The notes under the pieces: model-generated
Seen by the model: the letters and a program-made list of their open reading frames with translations, nothing else
Database searches by the model: none
Told to the model about the DNA's origin: nothing
Program-made: the position numbers and the translations under genes
Part shown: piece by piece, positions 1-7,085 of the stretch
Layout of the letters: every line of letters begins with the position of its first letter
Position numbering within the stretch: the stretch's first letter is position 1
Source: Calditrichota bacterium
Lineage (GTDB): Bacteria; Zhuqueibacterota; Zhuqueibacteria; Residuimicrobiales; Krinioviventaceae
Length of the DNA: 7,807 nt
Assembly (NCBI GenBank): GCA_003818595.1
Contig: RPQV01000146.1
Location: 1-7,807 of the forward strand
Direction of reading: 5' to 3'

Positions 1-270
1 TCGCTTGAGCAGAATTTCCCCAATCCATTTAATTCATCAACCCGGCTCCAGTTCTCAATTCCTTCAGCAACACATGTAAAATTGTCTATCCATAATGTCA
101 TGGGACAAAAAGTAAAATCATTGATCGATCAACAACTGGCAGCCGGCACCCATTCTGTGATATGGGATGCGACAGACGACTATGGCTCCCCCATTGCCAA
201 TGCGGTTTATCTCTATACCATACAGTCCGAATGGGGCGTCAGAACAAAAAAGATGATCGTGTTAAAATGA
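1..270 (+). CDS. C-terminal end of a secreted protein with a type IX-style sorting tail (5' end outside the window)
   Basis: The frame is open from base 1 and ends at TGA 268-270, giving 89 visible residues; the start and the functional domains lie to the left. What is visible is almost entirely a FlgD-like Ig fold. It opens with the motif N-F-P-N-P-F-N (visible residues 5-11) and continues with a V-K-L-S-I-H-N-V-M-G-Q strand, then A-G-T-H-S-V-I-W-D-A and G-S-P-I-A-N-A-V-Y-L-Y. It closes with K-K-M-I-V-L-K. In this family the tail acts as a C-terminal sorting signal for type IX (Por) secretion and is often removed or used for surface attachment. The tail says nothing about the enzymatic or binding role of the missing part. 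An internal TTG at 82 could be read as a start, but the motif before it shows the protein is simply truncated by the window. The stop codon overlaps the start of the ribonuclease H gene by four bases (ATGA). Confidence 0.88.
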   Translation, partial: SLEQNFPNPFNSSTRLQFSIPSATHVKLSIHNVMGQKVKSLIDQQLAAGTHSVIWDATDDYGSPIANAVYLYTIQSEWGVRTKKMIVLK

Positions 271-974
271 TGAAAACCGGAAAGAATTATTACGCTGTGG
301 TCAAAGGGGTGAAACCGGGATTATATACATCGTGGAGCGGCGAGAACGGCGCGCAGGCGCAGGTTTTCGGTTTTCTCGGGGCTCAGTTCAAAGGTTTTGC
401 CGAATTAGAAGACGCACTCGACTATCTCCATGCTCACGGTATTGTCGTCGCAGAGCATAAAGACCATCAGCCGCGCGTGCGTTATCAGGATGACGGCATA
501 CACATATTCATCGATGGCGGGGCCATTAGGAATCCGGGACCGGGAGGATACGGCGTGGTGCTGATGCACCAGGGCAGACGCAAGGAGCTTTCGCAAGGCT
601 TTAAAAAAACCACTAATAACCGCATGGAGTTATCGGCTTGTATCGCTGCTCTTTCAAGTCTGAATAAAAAAATGCCGATCACCATTTATTGCGATTCACG
701 TTATATCGTCGATAACATTACTCAAGGGCATGCACATCGTTGGCGCATCAATAATTGGCTCACCAGCAGCAAAAAGCCGGTGGAGAATGTCGATTTGTGG
801 CGACAGTTGCTGACATTGGTGGATGAATTTCAGCCGCAGTTCACCTGGGTGAAAGGCCACAGCGGCTCGGCAGAAAACGAGCGCTGCGACCAACTGGCGA
901 AAGCAGCAGCGCGCAGCGATCATCTCATTGTCGATGACGGGTATGAACAGACACCGGCCACTCTGTTCGAATGA
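267..974 (+). CDS. rnhA: Ribonuclease H type 1 with N-terminal hybrid-binding domain
   Basis: This 235-residue enzyme should cleave the RNA strand of RNA-DNA hybrids in the cytoplasm (R-loop and primer removal). Residues 6-54 match the hybrid-binding domain (Y-Y-A-V-V-K-G-V-K-P-G-L-Y-T-S-W, then G-A-Q-F-K-G-F), which grips the hybrid and is best known from eukaryotic RNase H1 but occurs in many bacteria. A linker of about 20 residues follows, then the catalytic domain from about residue 77. The metal-binding residues appear intact: D83 in F-I-D-G-G, E121 in N-R-M-E-L, D143 in Y-C-D-S-R and D208 in N-E-R-C-D-Q-L-A. The general-base histidine is H198 in V-K-G-H-S-G. The start is placed at ATG 267, or ATG 270 directly after it, because the hybrid-binding domain begins there. 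The frame is open further upstream to 162, but that part only shadows the cargo gene. There is no clear Shine-Dalgarno sequence; the ATGA overlap suggests translational coupling. Confidence 0.95.
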   Translation: MMKTGKNYYAVVKGVKPGLYTSWSGENGAQAQVFGFLGAQFKGFAELEDALDYLHAHGIVVAEHKDHQPRVRYQDDGIHIFIDGGAIRNPGPGGYGVVLMHQGRRKELSQGFKKTTNNRMELSACIAALSSLNKKMPITIYCDSRYIVDNITQGHAHRWRINNWLTSSKKPVENVDLWRQLLTLVDEFQPQFTWVKGHSGSAENERCDQLAKAAARSDHLIVDDGYEQTPATLFE

Positions 975-1002
975 CGAGATCGCGATTCCGTCGCTGCTTT
1001 GG

Positions 1003-3129
1003 CTATCGGGCGAGAATCATTTTTTGAGTACGACAGGCTCCATTACTGGTTAATCTGGCGATATAAATTCCGGAAGCGACCGGATCACCGAATGCATCAA
1101 GACCATTCCAAGACAGATTGTATCGACCGACGGTTTGCGTAGCATTAACCAGCACACACACACGGCGACCGGAGGCATCAAATATCTCGAGCTGAACCGA
1201 GGCATCGTCCGCCATGTCGTAGCTGATGGTCGTGATCGGATTAAAGGGATTGGGGTAATTGGCATGCAGAGCCAAAGTGGATGCCGGTACGACTGAAGAC
1301 GGGCTGATCTCAATCGATGCACTGAAGGAGCTCTGCCCATCTAATTCGCATAGTTCCAGTCGATAAAAACAGCGTTGGGATTTGCTCTCCTGTTCAATAA
1401 ACGAGTAATGTGCACCAGAAGCATCATCGCCCTTGGCGGCGATCATGTGCGTATGCAGACGTTGAAACGGATGCCCAGCTGATTGACTCTTTTGAACAAA
1501 AAAGCCTGCGATATCGCTCTCCGAATGGGTCTGCCATGAGATCAGGGTCGAGCCGTCCTCTTGCGGGGCGGTTTCAAAAGAACTCAGCTTGACAGCGATC
1601 GGCTCATCATTCACTGCATTATAGGCATTCACTCGACCGGCGCCCATTTTGCCCTTGTGGGCGGCGTCAAGACTATTTTCGATATTGTCGACTGTTGCCA
1701 GCAGCTGTTCTTTCACCTGTTGAGCAGACCAGGCGGGATGACGCGACCAGATCAACGCGGCCACAGATGCGGCAATGGGGGTCGACATCGAAGTGCCGCT
1801 CATGGTGGCGTAATAATCATTTGCATCGTCATCATGATTGTGACCGGTGCTGACGATATCCACTCCCGGCGCCGAAACATCGACCCAAGTTCCATAATTG
1901 GTGAAGGAGGCCGCGTTGTCATTTTGATCTGTGGCGGCGACGCTGATGCAGTCGCCGCGCAAATCAATATAATCAGGATCATCGGCATTATCGTTTCCAG
2001 CCGCATGAAAAACCAGTCCGCCGGCGGCGACAAACTGATCAATGGCCGCACCCAATCCGCCAGAATTGGAAGAACCCCAGCTGCAGGAAGCGATGCGGGC
2101 GCCGTTCTCAGCCGCATAGACAAAACATTGGGCAGCGGCATCCATTTGAACCACACCACCCCCGAAGAAGCGCAAAGCATATCCGTTTCGCAGCGCCATC
2201 ACTTGGACGCCATTGCCGGCAGGCTGGAAAGTTCCATCACCCCAACCTCCCGACACGGAGCAGAGCGCATAACCGTTGTTGTTCAAAGCTCCGACATTGC
2301 CGGCACAATGGGTTCCATGACCATGGAAATCACGCGGATCGTTATCGATCACGTCGCCATCTTCAGCAGGATCCACACGATTAATACCAGTGGTCGGCGC
2401 ATTATCCACAAAATCATAGCCGATCCAGTCATCAACATAACCATTGGAGTCGTCATCGACATTGGCAACGCCGTTTTTTTCACTCCAGTTGATCCACATG
2501 TTGCCGTCGATGTTGCTGAAATCATTGAATGCTGCCGCCGATCCACCGAGATCTTTATGATAATAGCGGACGCCCGTATCCATCACAGCAACGATGATCG
2601 AAGCATCGCCTGTCTCGATATCCCAAGCTTCCGGAGCATCGACATCAACATCATTGGCCTGTTGGAGATGCCATTGCAGGTTGAATTGGGCATCATTGGG
2701 GAGCGCGGTTACATAATGAATACCCACGGCTTCAGCTTTGATGACGCCTGATAGTTTACGATACGCAGCAAGAACCAGATCAAGATCAACGTCCTGTGCG
2801 AAAAAAACCTGATAATAAAGGGATAATTCAATCGGACGGCCATTTATTGAGCGCGGCGTGAAATCAGGAAACAGTCTGCGTATTAGTTTGGCTTGAAATC
2901 TCTCACCAATGCGATCGATCTCGTCGATTCCGGTGCGCCCTTGGACAAGCGCATGGGCATCAAAACGATCAATCACTTCCTTGCTGAAGGTGATGACTAT
3001 TTTATCAGGGGCATATCCGTAAAAAGAAGTCCCCCGGTAACTTGACATGGAATGTTCGGTCAAGGGATTCGCGTTCAATGAAATGGTCATTTGAACGATT
3101 ATTATTATCGCGGTCAAGCATGTCTTCAT
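1003..3129 (-). CDS. Secreted subtilisin-like serine protease (S8) with fn3-like domain and type IX-style sorting tail
   Basis: This 708-residue precursor is a probable exported protease. Residues 1-20 form a signal peptide (M-K-T, then a run of isoleucines). Residues 40-140 look like an S8 propeptide that would fold and then inhibit the enzyme. The catalytic domain runs from about 150 to 505. The triad is D184 (V-M-D-T-G-V), H271 (H-G-T-H-C-A-G) and S447 (G-T-S-M-S-T-P), with oxyanion N379 (A-A-G-N-D). An acidic D/N-rich insert at 205-245, containing D-D-D-S-N-G-Y-V-D-D, may bind calcium. Residues 511-608 resemble the fn3-like module (L-S-S-F-E-T, then L-I-S-W-Q-T-H-S-E-S) that often precedes these tails. 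The tail starts at N-Y-P-N-P-F-N-P (624-631) and ends K-M-I-L-A-R. The start is well supported: AAAGGAG lies at 3138-3144, eight bases before the ATG. The gene converges on rnhA with 28 bases between the two stops. Substrate is unknown. Confidence 0.95.
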   Translation of the reverse strand: MKTCLTAIIIIVQMTISLNANPLTEHSMSSYRGTSFYGYAPDKIVITFSKEVIDRFDAHALVQGRTGIDEIDRIGERFQAKLIRRLFPDFTPRSINGRPIELSLYYQVFFAQDVDLDLVLAAYRKLSGVIKAEAVGIHYVTALPNDAQFNLQWHLQQANDVDVDAPEAWDIETGDASIIVAVMDTGVRYYHKDLGGSAAAFNDFSNIDGNMWINWSEKNGVANVDDDSNGYVDDWIGYDFVDNAPTTGINRVDPAEDGDVIDNDPRDFHGHGTHCAGNVGALNNNGYALCSVSGGWGDGTFQPAGNGVQVMALRNGYALRFFGGGVVQMDAAAQCFVYAAENGARIASCSWGSSNSGGLGAAIDQFVAAGGLVFHAAGNDNADDPDYIDLRGDCISVAATDQNDNAASFTNYGTWVDVSAPGVDIVSTGHNHDDDANDYYATMSGTSMSTPIAASVAALIWSRHPAWSAQQVKEQLLATVDNIENSLDAAHKGKMGAGRVNAYNAVNDEPIAVKLSSFETAPQEDGSTLISWQTHSESDIAGFFVQKSQSAGHPFQRLHTHMIAAKGDDASGAHYSFIEQESKSQRCFYRLELCELDGQSSFSASIEISPSSVVPASTLALHANYPNPFNPITTISYDMADDASVQLEIFDASGRRVCVLVNATQTVGRYNLSWNGLDAFGDPVASGIYIARLTSNGACRTQKMILAR

Positions 3130-3154
3130 CGCCGGATCTCCTTTAAATAAGACT

Positions 3155-3184
3155 ACAATATCACAAGAACAAATTGAATATCAA
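3155..3184 (-). promoter_or_regulatory. Possible sigma70-type promoter of the subtilisin-like protease gene
   Basis: Read on the minus strand, TTGATA (3179-3184) lies 18 bases upstream of TATTGT (3155-3160), matching the -35 and -10 consensus at five and four of six positions. The predicted transcript would begin near 3148, just before the AAAGGAG ribosome binding site (3138-3144) and the ATG at 3129, giving a leader of about 20 bases. The geometry fits well, but the -10 box is imperfect, and FCB bacteria often use a different consensus (TTTG / TAnnTTTG). The transcript start is inferred from spacing alone. Confidence 0.35.
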
Positions 3185-3272
3185 GAAATCTGGTAACCCT
3201 TCGGTGCAAATATGAAAGTCAGATTACCTGGCATGGTTTTTCATTCTATAAATTTCGATCACAAAAATTTGG

Positions 3273-4004
3273 TCAAGATGCTTCAAGATAACACAACCTG
3301 CGATAGCGGTCTTTGGCGCCAGATTTGATGGAAGATGCAACAGCAGCTTTGAACGGATGCGGTACCGATAATTTAAAGATGGTAAATTTTTCGACATCAT
3401 CAGGATGATGATCAGAAAAGAGCAGTCGGGGATCATCATCCTGGAAATTTACTGCGAATGAGTGAAGATCAAGGGATAATCCCATCCCTTTGGCTTTAAT
3501 ATAAGCTTCTTTTTGTGTCCAGCAATCAAAAAAAAGTTCACTTCTTCTCTCCGTCGGCACACCCTTGAGCAGCTGCACCTCTTTGGGGGCAAAAAATTTC
3601 TGCGCGATCTCCAATGTGGCGATTTCGGGCTTTACTTGCTCAATGTCGACGCCGATCTCGGCATCGCGGCAGACAGCAAACAGAGCCAAGTGTCCGCTGT
3701 GAGAAAGATTAAAGGAGAGACCATTTTCATTCTCAGCGAAAGGTTTACCATAAACATTGTAGCTTAATTTAACAAACTGCGGTGAAATAGCCAAATAAGA
3801 CGCGAGCAGACGACGCAGCCAAGCTCTAGCAACAATAAACCGACGACGATCAACGTCAAAAACAAATCGCTCCGCTCGATTCATTTCAGTCTCGTTCAGC
3901 AACGATCCCAGATCATCCGCCTGCGGGAAATAGGAATCCATGTCGACCAGAAAAAGATGGATACGCTCTCTTTGCAGGTCAAGATCAGACGGCAGATCGA
4001 TCAT
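3273..4004 (-). CDS. 4'-phosphopantetheinyl transferase, Sfp/Gsp type
   Basis: This 243-residue enzyme should move the 4'-phosphopantetheine arm of coenzyme A onto a serine of acyl- or peptidyl-carrier proteins, turning apo forms into active holo forms. Its length fits the two-lobed Sfp class (about 220-250 residues), not the short AcpS class. Family motifs are in order. L-N-E-T-E-M-N-R-A-E-R-F-V-F (36-49) comes first, followed by an R-R-R-F-I-V-A-R-A-W-L-R-R-L-L helix (53-67). Y-G-K-P-F (85-89), F-N-L-S-H-S-G (98-104) and I-G-V-D-I-E-Q-V (117-124) follow. F-F-D-C-W-T-Q-K-E-A-Y-I-K-A-K-G-M-G-L (158-176) is the last motif. Likely magnesium ligands are D120, E122 and E166; K170 is the usual catalytic lysine. 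I chose ATG 4002-4004 because it overlaps the thioesterase stop (ATGA) and has AAAAGG seven bases upstream. The frame is open to 4241, but that extension only shadows the thioesterase. No carrier protein or synthetase is in view. Confidence 0.93.
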   Translation of the reverse strand: MIDLPSDLDLQRERIHLFLVDMDSYFPQADDLGSLLNETEMNRAERFVFDVDRRRFIVARAWLRRLLASYLAISPQFVKLSYNVYGKPFAENENGLSFNLSHSGHLALFAVCRDAEIGVDIEQVKPEIATLEIAQKFFAPKEVQLLKGVPTERRSELFFDCWTQKEAYIKAKGMGLSLDLHSFAVNFQDDDPRLLFSDHHPDDVEKFTIFKLSVPHPFKAAVASSIKSGAKDRYRRLCYLEAS

Positions 4005-4774
4005 GACGCGACCTTTTGCAGCAGCGGCAACAGGTCTTGCGCCAAGGTCCTGCTGAAATGCTCGTGATTTTGAAAAGCAAAAAAATGATCCCCGTCCAGA
4101 AATCGAGAGGTGAATTGCCCAGTGGTGTGCTGTTTCCAAGCCAGGAGCATATCCGGCGAAATATCCTGATCCGCGAGACCGCCATAGACGGTCATGTCGC
4201 AAGGCAAAGGCAGCCGCGGTTTGAATATATAGGTTTCGCATATCTTCATGTCGTTGCGGAGGATGGGTAAAAAGATGTTCCGCAGTTCAGGATTGGCGAG
4301 GACTTCAGTGGGGGTTCCGTTTAATTCCTGAATCTTTTGCACAAAATCGGATTCGGGCAAATCATAAAGCGGACTCTTACCCGAGTCCACATGCGGCGCC
4401 CGATGGGCGGACATATAAAGATGGAGAGGAAGCTTGATCATATGGCGCCACAGCACGTGCGTCAACTCGAAGGAAAGCAAGGCTCCCATGCTGTGACCAA
4501 AAAAAATATAAGGAATATCCAAGTATGTAGTTAATTTGTGAGCGATTTCATGAACCAACGATGACAGATCATCAATCAGCGGTTCATTCAGCCGTACACC
4601 ATGACCCGGTAATTCCACCGACAAAATATCAACATCCAGCGGCAGTAAACCTGCCCAGGCACGAAAAACATTGGCGCTCCCCCCGGCATAATGAAAGCAA
4701 AACAATCTCAGTTTTGGATCCTTGACCGCCGAGAAACGATGGAGCCATTTGGTGTGAAAATCGATCGTACTCAT
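4001..4774 (-). CDS. Type II thioesterase (alpha/beta hydrolase, GrsT/SrfAD family)
   Basis: This 257-residue cytoplasmic hydrolase matches the stand-alone thioesterases that accompany non-ribosomal peptide and polyketide synthetases. They release stalled or wrong acyl groups from carrier-protein arms. The typical opening is present: W-L-H-R-F, then L-R-L-F-C-F-H-Y-A-G-G-S-A (22-34). It is followed by V-E-L-P-G-H-G-V-R (53-61). The nucleophile is S95 in F-G-H-S-M-G-A. The likely acid is D202 in G-G-L-A-D-Q-D-I-S, and the base is H230 in D-G-D-H-F-F. The C-terminal L-L-P-L-L is also usual. An in-frame stop lies 12 bases upstream of ATG 4774 (TGA at 4787-4789), so this start is nearly forced, although no good Shine-Dalgarno sequence precedes it. 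Its stop overlaps the transferase start by four bases, and the pairing supports a shared role in carrier-protein chemistry. A simple single-domain esterase is the alternative, but the motif set argues against it. Confidence 0.92.
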   Translation of the reverse strand: MSTIDFHTKWLHRFSAVKDPKLRLFCFHYAGGSANVFRAWAGLLPLDVDILSVELPGHGVRLNEPLIDDLSSLVHEIAHKLTTYLDIPYIFFGHSMGALLSFELTHVLWRHMIKLPLHLYMSAHRAPHVDSGKSPLYDLPESDFVQKIQELNGTPTEVLANPELRNIFLPILRNDMKICETYIFKPRLPLPCDMTVYGGLADQDISPDMLLAWKQHTTGQFTSRFLDGDHFFAFQNHEHFSRTLAQDLLPLLQKVAS

Positions 4775-4887
4775 GATATGGGCAAATCAGTTTCTAATAA
4801 GATCCAGCTTTTCGATCAGGGCAACTATTACCAGTTGAATTTTGTAACGTTGTTTTAGACCGTTTTCATTCCTCAATTTCAAAGATA

Positions 4888-6885
4888 TTATTTTAATACG
4901 GTCATGCGTATGCTGCTGTGCACGCGCTGATTTTGCAGTCGGCAACGATAAAGCCCGGAGGCGACTGTCCTGCTTTGGTCATCCTTTCCATCCCAGACTA
5001 TTTGATGTTCGCCCTCATCCATCGCTCCAGCATAGAGGGTACGAACCACCTGGCCTGCGATGTTTTCCACCACCAGAGAGCAGTCGCACGGCTCTACCAA
5101 ACTGAAAACGATGACCGTTTCACCGTTGAAAGGATTGGGATAATTCACCAACAGAACCGATGACGCCGGCAACTGGGAATTCACCTCGACGACATGAGAG
5201 TATTCTGTCGCACCATCAAAATCAACCTGTTTTAAACGATAAATAAACCTGCCTTGACCGATCTGATCATCATACCCATATTCATGAGAATCGATGCTCG
5301 TACCGTGCCCGGGAATAAACACCAAATCGACATAGTCGGAGGTGTTAGTTTTTCGCTGCAGCCAAAAACCATAATTATTTGACTCGCTCTCAGTGCGCCA
5401 TCGAAGATGAACCGTGTTTCCCTGAGATTCGGCCGTAAAAAACGAGAGTTCTACCGGCACATTCATCCATGAGATCTGAGCCGTGACCACATTTTGCACG
5501 GTCTCTCCTGCCTTGATTCGTAAATAAAATAGCGTGCTGACCTTTTGCACCAAATCAATTCGCGGCAGCGAATAATAATCACCTGTCTGAGCGGCGGTGA
5601 GTTTTATCTGTGCGACCGACCGCTTTTGAGCATCCCATTGCGCAGCAAATACTTCACGATTTTCTTCCATTTCTGTCTGCCATGAAACCGCAAATTCATC
5701 TTGAGCATTCAGTGCAATAACCGGCCACTCTTTAATTCCAGTTTGCTGAATTGAGTCAATTCTGAAATTGACATCTTCTTTGATTAATCCTCCATCTAAC
5801 GACTGAGCATAAATTGATCCGGTGACATTGCGATAATCTTCCCAAACAACGACGAATCGGTTTTGACCCCAAGCAACTTGAGGCCGCCACTGAATAGCCG
5901 TACCGACGCCGTCGTCAATCTTAAAATTCGCCGCCCGCTTCGAACCATCCGCGCGCAGTCTTTGGCCATAGATATTCGAATTGCCATCCCGCTTATCCTC
6001 CCACACCACCAATGATTCACCGGTTGAGGTTGAAGTTACTGAAGGAAACCATTGAAAGGTTTGCTGGTCATCATTAATTCGGAAAACGCTTGAAGCAGTT
6101 GTCCCATTATTGTTAAACAAGCAGGCAACAACATTATAATCTCCGTCATCGTTCTGCAGCCAGGTAACGATGAACCGATTGAGGCCGTCAGCGGCGATAT
6201 CCGGTTTAAGTTGCGCCTTCTGATCAGTACTGACTATAAATTCCTCGGTAACAGCCTTGCCGTCAGAACCGAATACTCGTGCATAGAGCGTCGCGCGACT
6301 GTTTCGATAATCCTCCCAAACCACCGCGAATCCGCCATTTGATAATACGCAGACGGCCGGATTGATCTGGGCAAAATTGCCGCTTTCAGCGTGAACACGA
6401 AAGTTTGCTCCAATGGCTTTAAAGTCGAGATCATAAAATTGTCCGTAAATATCCGGATTGTTGACGCCCCGGCGTTCGTCCTGCCAAACCGCCAATATCC
6501 GCTTGGCAGAATTGGAACGACAGAAATCGACATTCCAACAATTGACTGCCTGATCATTGACCACGACTTCAGCCGCAATTTTGTGCAGTGCATCTTCAGC
6601 GGCTATTGTCAGATTGCTGAATTCATCGTCCATAAATTTCGGCTCTGATATCAAAGGAGATGAACCGGTTTCGGCATAAGATAAAAAAGGAGCAAAAAGG
6701 GTGCGGTATTCGCTTTCGAGATGATTATTTTCAAGATCGTCTTGCACCCGCGCTTGAAAAAGATCGAGATGATTTTTCAGAAAGGGAAAACGACCGCTTA
6801 ATTCGTGAGCGCTATGTTCAAAACCCTGAAATCCATATACAGAAATCGTATAAAAACAAAAAATGATGTAAATAAAATTCTTCAT
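4888..6885 (-). CDS. Secreted seven-repeat (propeller-like) protein with fn3-like domain and type IX-style sorting tail
   Basis: This 665-residue exported protein has no recognisable enzyme motif. Residues 1-18 are a signal peptide (M-K-N-F-I-Y-I-I-F). Residues 20-105 form a polar, probably helical region I do not recognise. Residues 112-472 hold seven repeats of about 53 residues whose core is hydrophobic-V-W-E-D-x-R, then I-Y-G-Q, then a turn and N-F-R-I. The tryptophans fall at 134, 190, 242, 295, 348 and 402, with a degenerate seventh at Y454. This suggests a beta-propeller or a similar closed repeat fold. Residues 476-570 are an fn3-like module (V-E-L-S-F-F-T-A-E, then L-R-W-R-T-E-S-E-S-N-N-Y-G-F). 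The tail begins N-Y-P-N-P-F-N (581-587) and ends R-M-T-V-L-K. GGAGG lies at 6890-6894, four bases before the ATG, a slightly short spacing. No terminator is evident in the 113 bases before the thioesterase, so co-transcription is possible. Binding partner unknown. Confidence 0.9.
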   Translation of the reverse strand: MKNFIYIIFCFYTISVYGFQGFEHSAHELSGRFPFLKNHLDLFQARVQDDLENNHLESEYRTLFAPFLSYAETGSSPLISEPKFMDDEFSNLTIAAEDALHKIAAEVVVNDQAVNCWNVDFCRSNSAKRILAVWQDERRGVNNPDIYGQFYDLDFKAIGANFRVHAESGNFAQINPAVCVLSNGGFAVVWEDYRNSRATLYARVFGSDGKAVTEEFIVSTDQKAQLKPDIAADGLNRFIVTWLQNDDGDYNVVACLFNNNGTTASSVFRINDDQQTFQWFPSVTSTSTGESLVVWEDKRDGNSNIYGQRLRADGSKRAANFKIDDGVGTAIQWRPQVAWGQNRFVVVWEDYRNVTGSIYAQSLDGGLIKEDVNFRIDSIQQTGIKEWPVIALNAQDEFAVSWQTEMEENREVFAAQWDAQKRSVAQIKLTAAQTGDYYSLPRIDLVQKVSTLFYLRIKAGETVQNVVTAQISWMNVPVELSFFTAESQGNTVHLRWRTESESNNYGFWLQRKTNTSDYVDLVFIPGHGTSIDSHEYGYDDQIGQGRFIYRLKQVDFDGATEYSHVVEVNSQLPASSVLLVNYPNPFNGETVIVFSLVEPCDCSLVVENIAGQVVRTLYAGAMDEGEHQIVWDGKDDQSRTVASGLYRCRLQNQRVHSSIRMTVLK
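5470..6552 (-). repeat. Seven tandem protein repeats of about 53 residues (W-E-D-x-R repeats)
   Basis: Residues 112-472 of the secreted protein are built from diverged tandem units. Each has an aromatic/hydrophobic strand ending in V-W-E-D-x-R or a variant (W-Q-D-E-R, W-L-Q-N-D, W-Q-T-E-M). About ten residues later comes I-Y-G-Q or a variant (L-Y-A-R, V-V-A-C, V-F-A-A), then a D-G turn and N-F-R-I. The spacings between the key tryptophans are 56, 52, 53, 53 and 54 residues. A seventh unit (F-Y-L-R, then N-V-V-T-A-Q) sits 52 residues after the last tryptophan. The repeat is visible in protein; the DNA copies have diverged, which points to an old duplication. Confidence 0.75.
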
Positions 6886-7023
6886 CCTTCCTCCACAATT
6901 TCATTTCCCACAGAACGCGATAAGCACTATCGGCGCATTCGATTCGTACCCGAACAGTTGCTGATGAATAGGCAGAAACAGTATACCGGCTAGACCTGAC
7001 AGTTGGCGAAAATTGGATAATAT

Positions 7024-7064
7024 AAAAAAAAATGGGTTGCCCCTTGCCGGGGTAACCCATTTTT
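7024..7064 (-). terminator. Intrinsic terminator of the discoidin-domain secreted protein gene
   Basis: Two 16-base arms (7028-7043 and 7049-7064) pair except for one position, around a 5-base loop. The inner stem is GC-rich (CCCC/GGGG). Read on the minus strand the hairpin is followed by nine T residues (complement of 7024-7032), beginning 22 bases after the TAA stop at 7086-7088. This is a textbook rho-independent terminator. The flanking A and T runs also let the plus strand form a similar hairpin ending in T, but no plus-strand gene runs into it. Confidence 0.9.
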
Positions 7065-7085
7065 CAAGAGATGTGACGTGCAAAT

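Noticed and set aside
162..266. Upstream in-frame extension of ribonuclease H
   Set aside because: The sequence shadows the sorting tail of the preceding gene, and the hybrid-binding domain begins right after the ATG at 267.
984..1025. GATTC/GAATC arms followed by six T residues after rnhA, a possible terminator
   Set aside because: The stem is only five base pairs with a long loop of about 25 bases and no GC-rich core.
1561..2751. A 396-codon open frame on the plus strand opposite the subtilisin-like protease
   Set aside because: It lies wholly antisense to a gene with complete catalytic motifs, has an I/R/G-rich composition typical of a mirror frame, no domain I recognise and no ribosome binding site.
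3187..3228. Short inverted arms (GGTAA/TTACC and AATCTG/CAGATT) that could form mutually exclusive stems between the transferase and protease genes
   Set aside because: The arms are only five or six bases with a loop of about 27, no T run follows, and they lie upstream of the likely protease promoter, so chance is the simplest explanation.
4005..4241. Upstream in-frame extension of the phosphopantetheinyl transferase (79 extra residues)
   Set aside because: It overlaps the conserved C-terminal part of the thioesterase in another frame, shows no family homology by eye, and the ATG at 4004 has both a stop/start overlap and an AAAAGG site.
6918..6932. CGATA-AGCAC-TATCG inverted repeat in the leader of the seven-repeat protein gene
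   Set aside because: Five-base arms only, with no extension and no link to a known operator.
6980..6985. TATACT on the minus strand as a -10 box for the seven-repeat protein gene
   Set aside because: No acceptable -35 box or extended -10 element lies at the proper distance.
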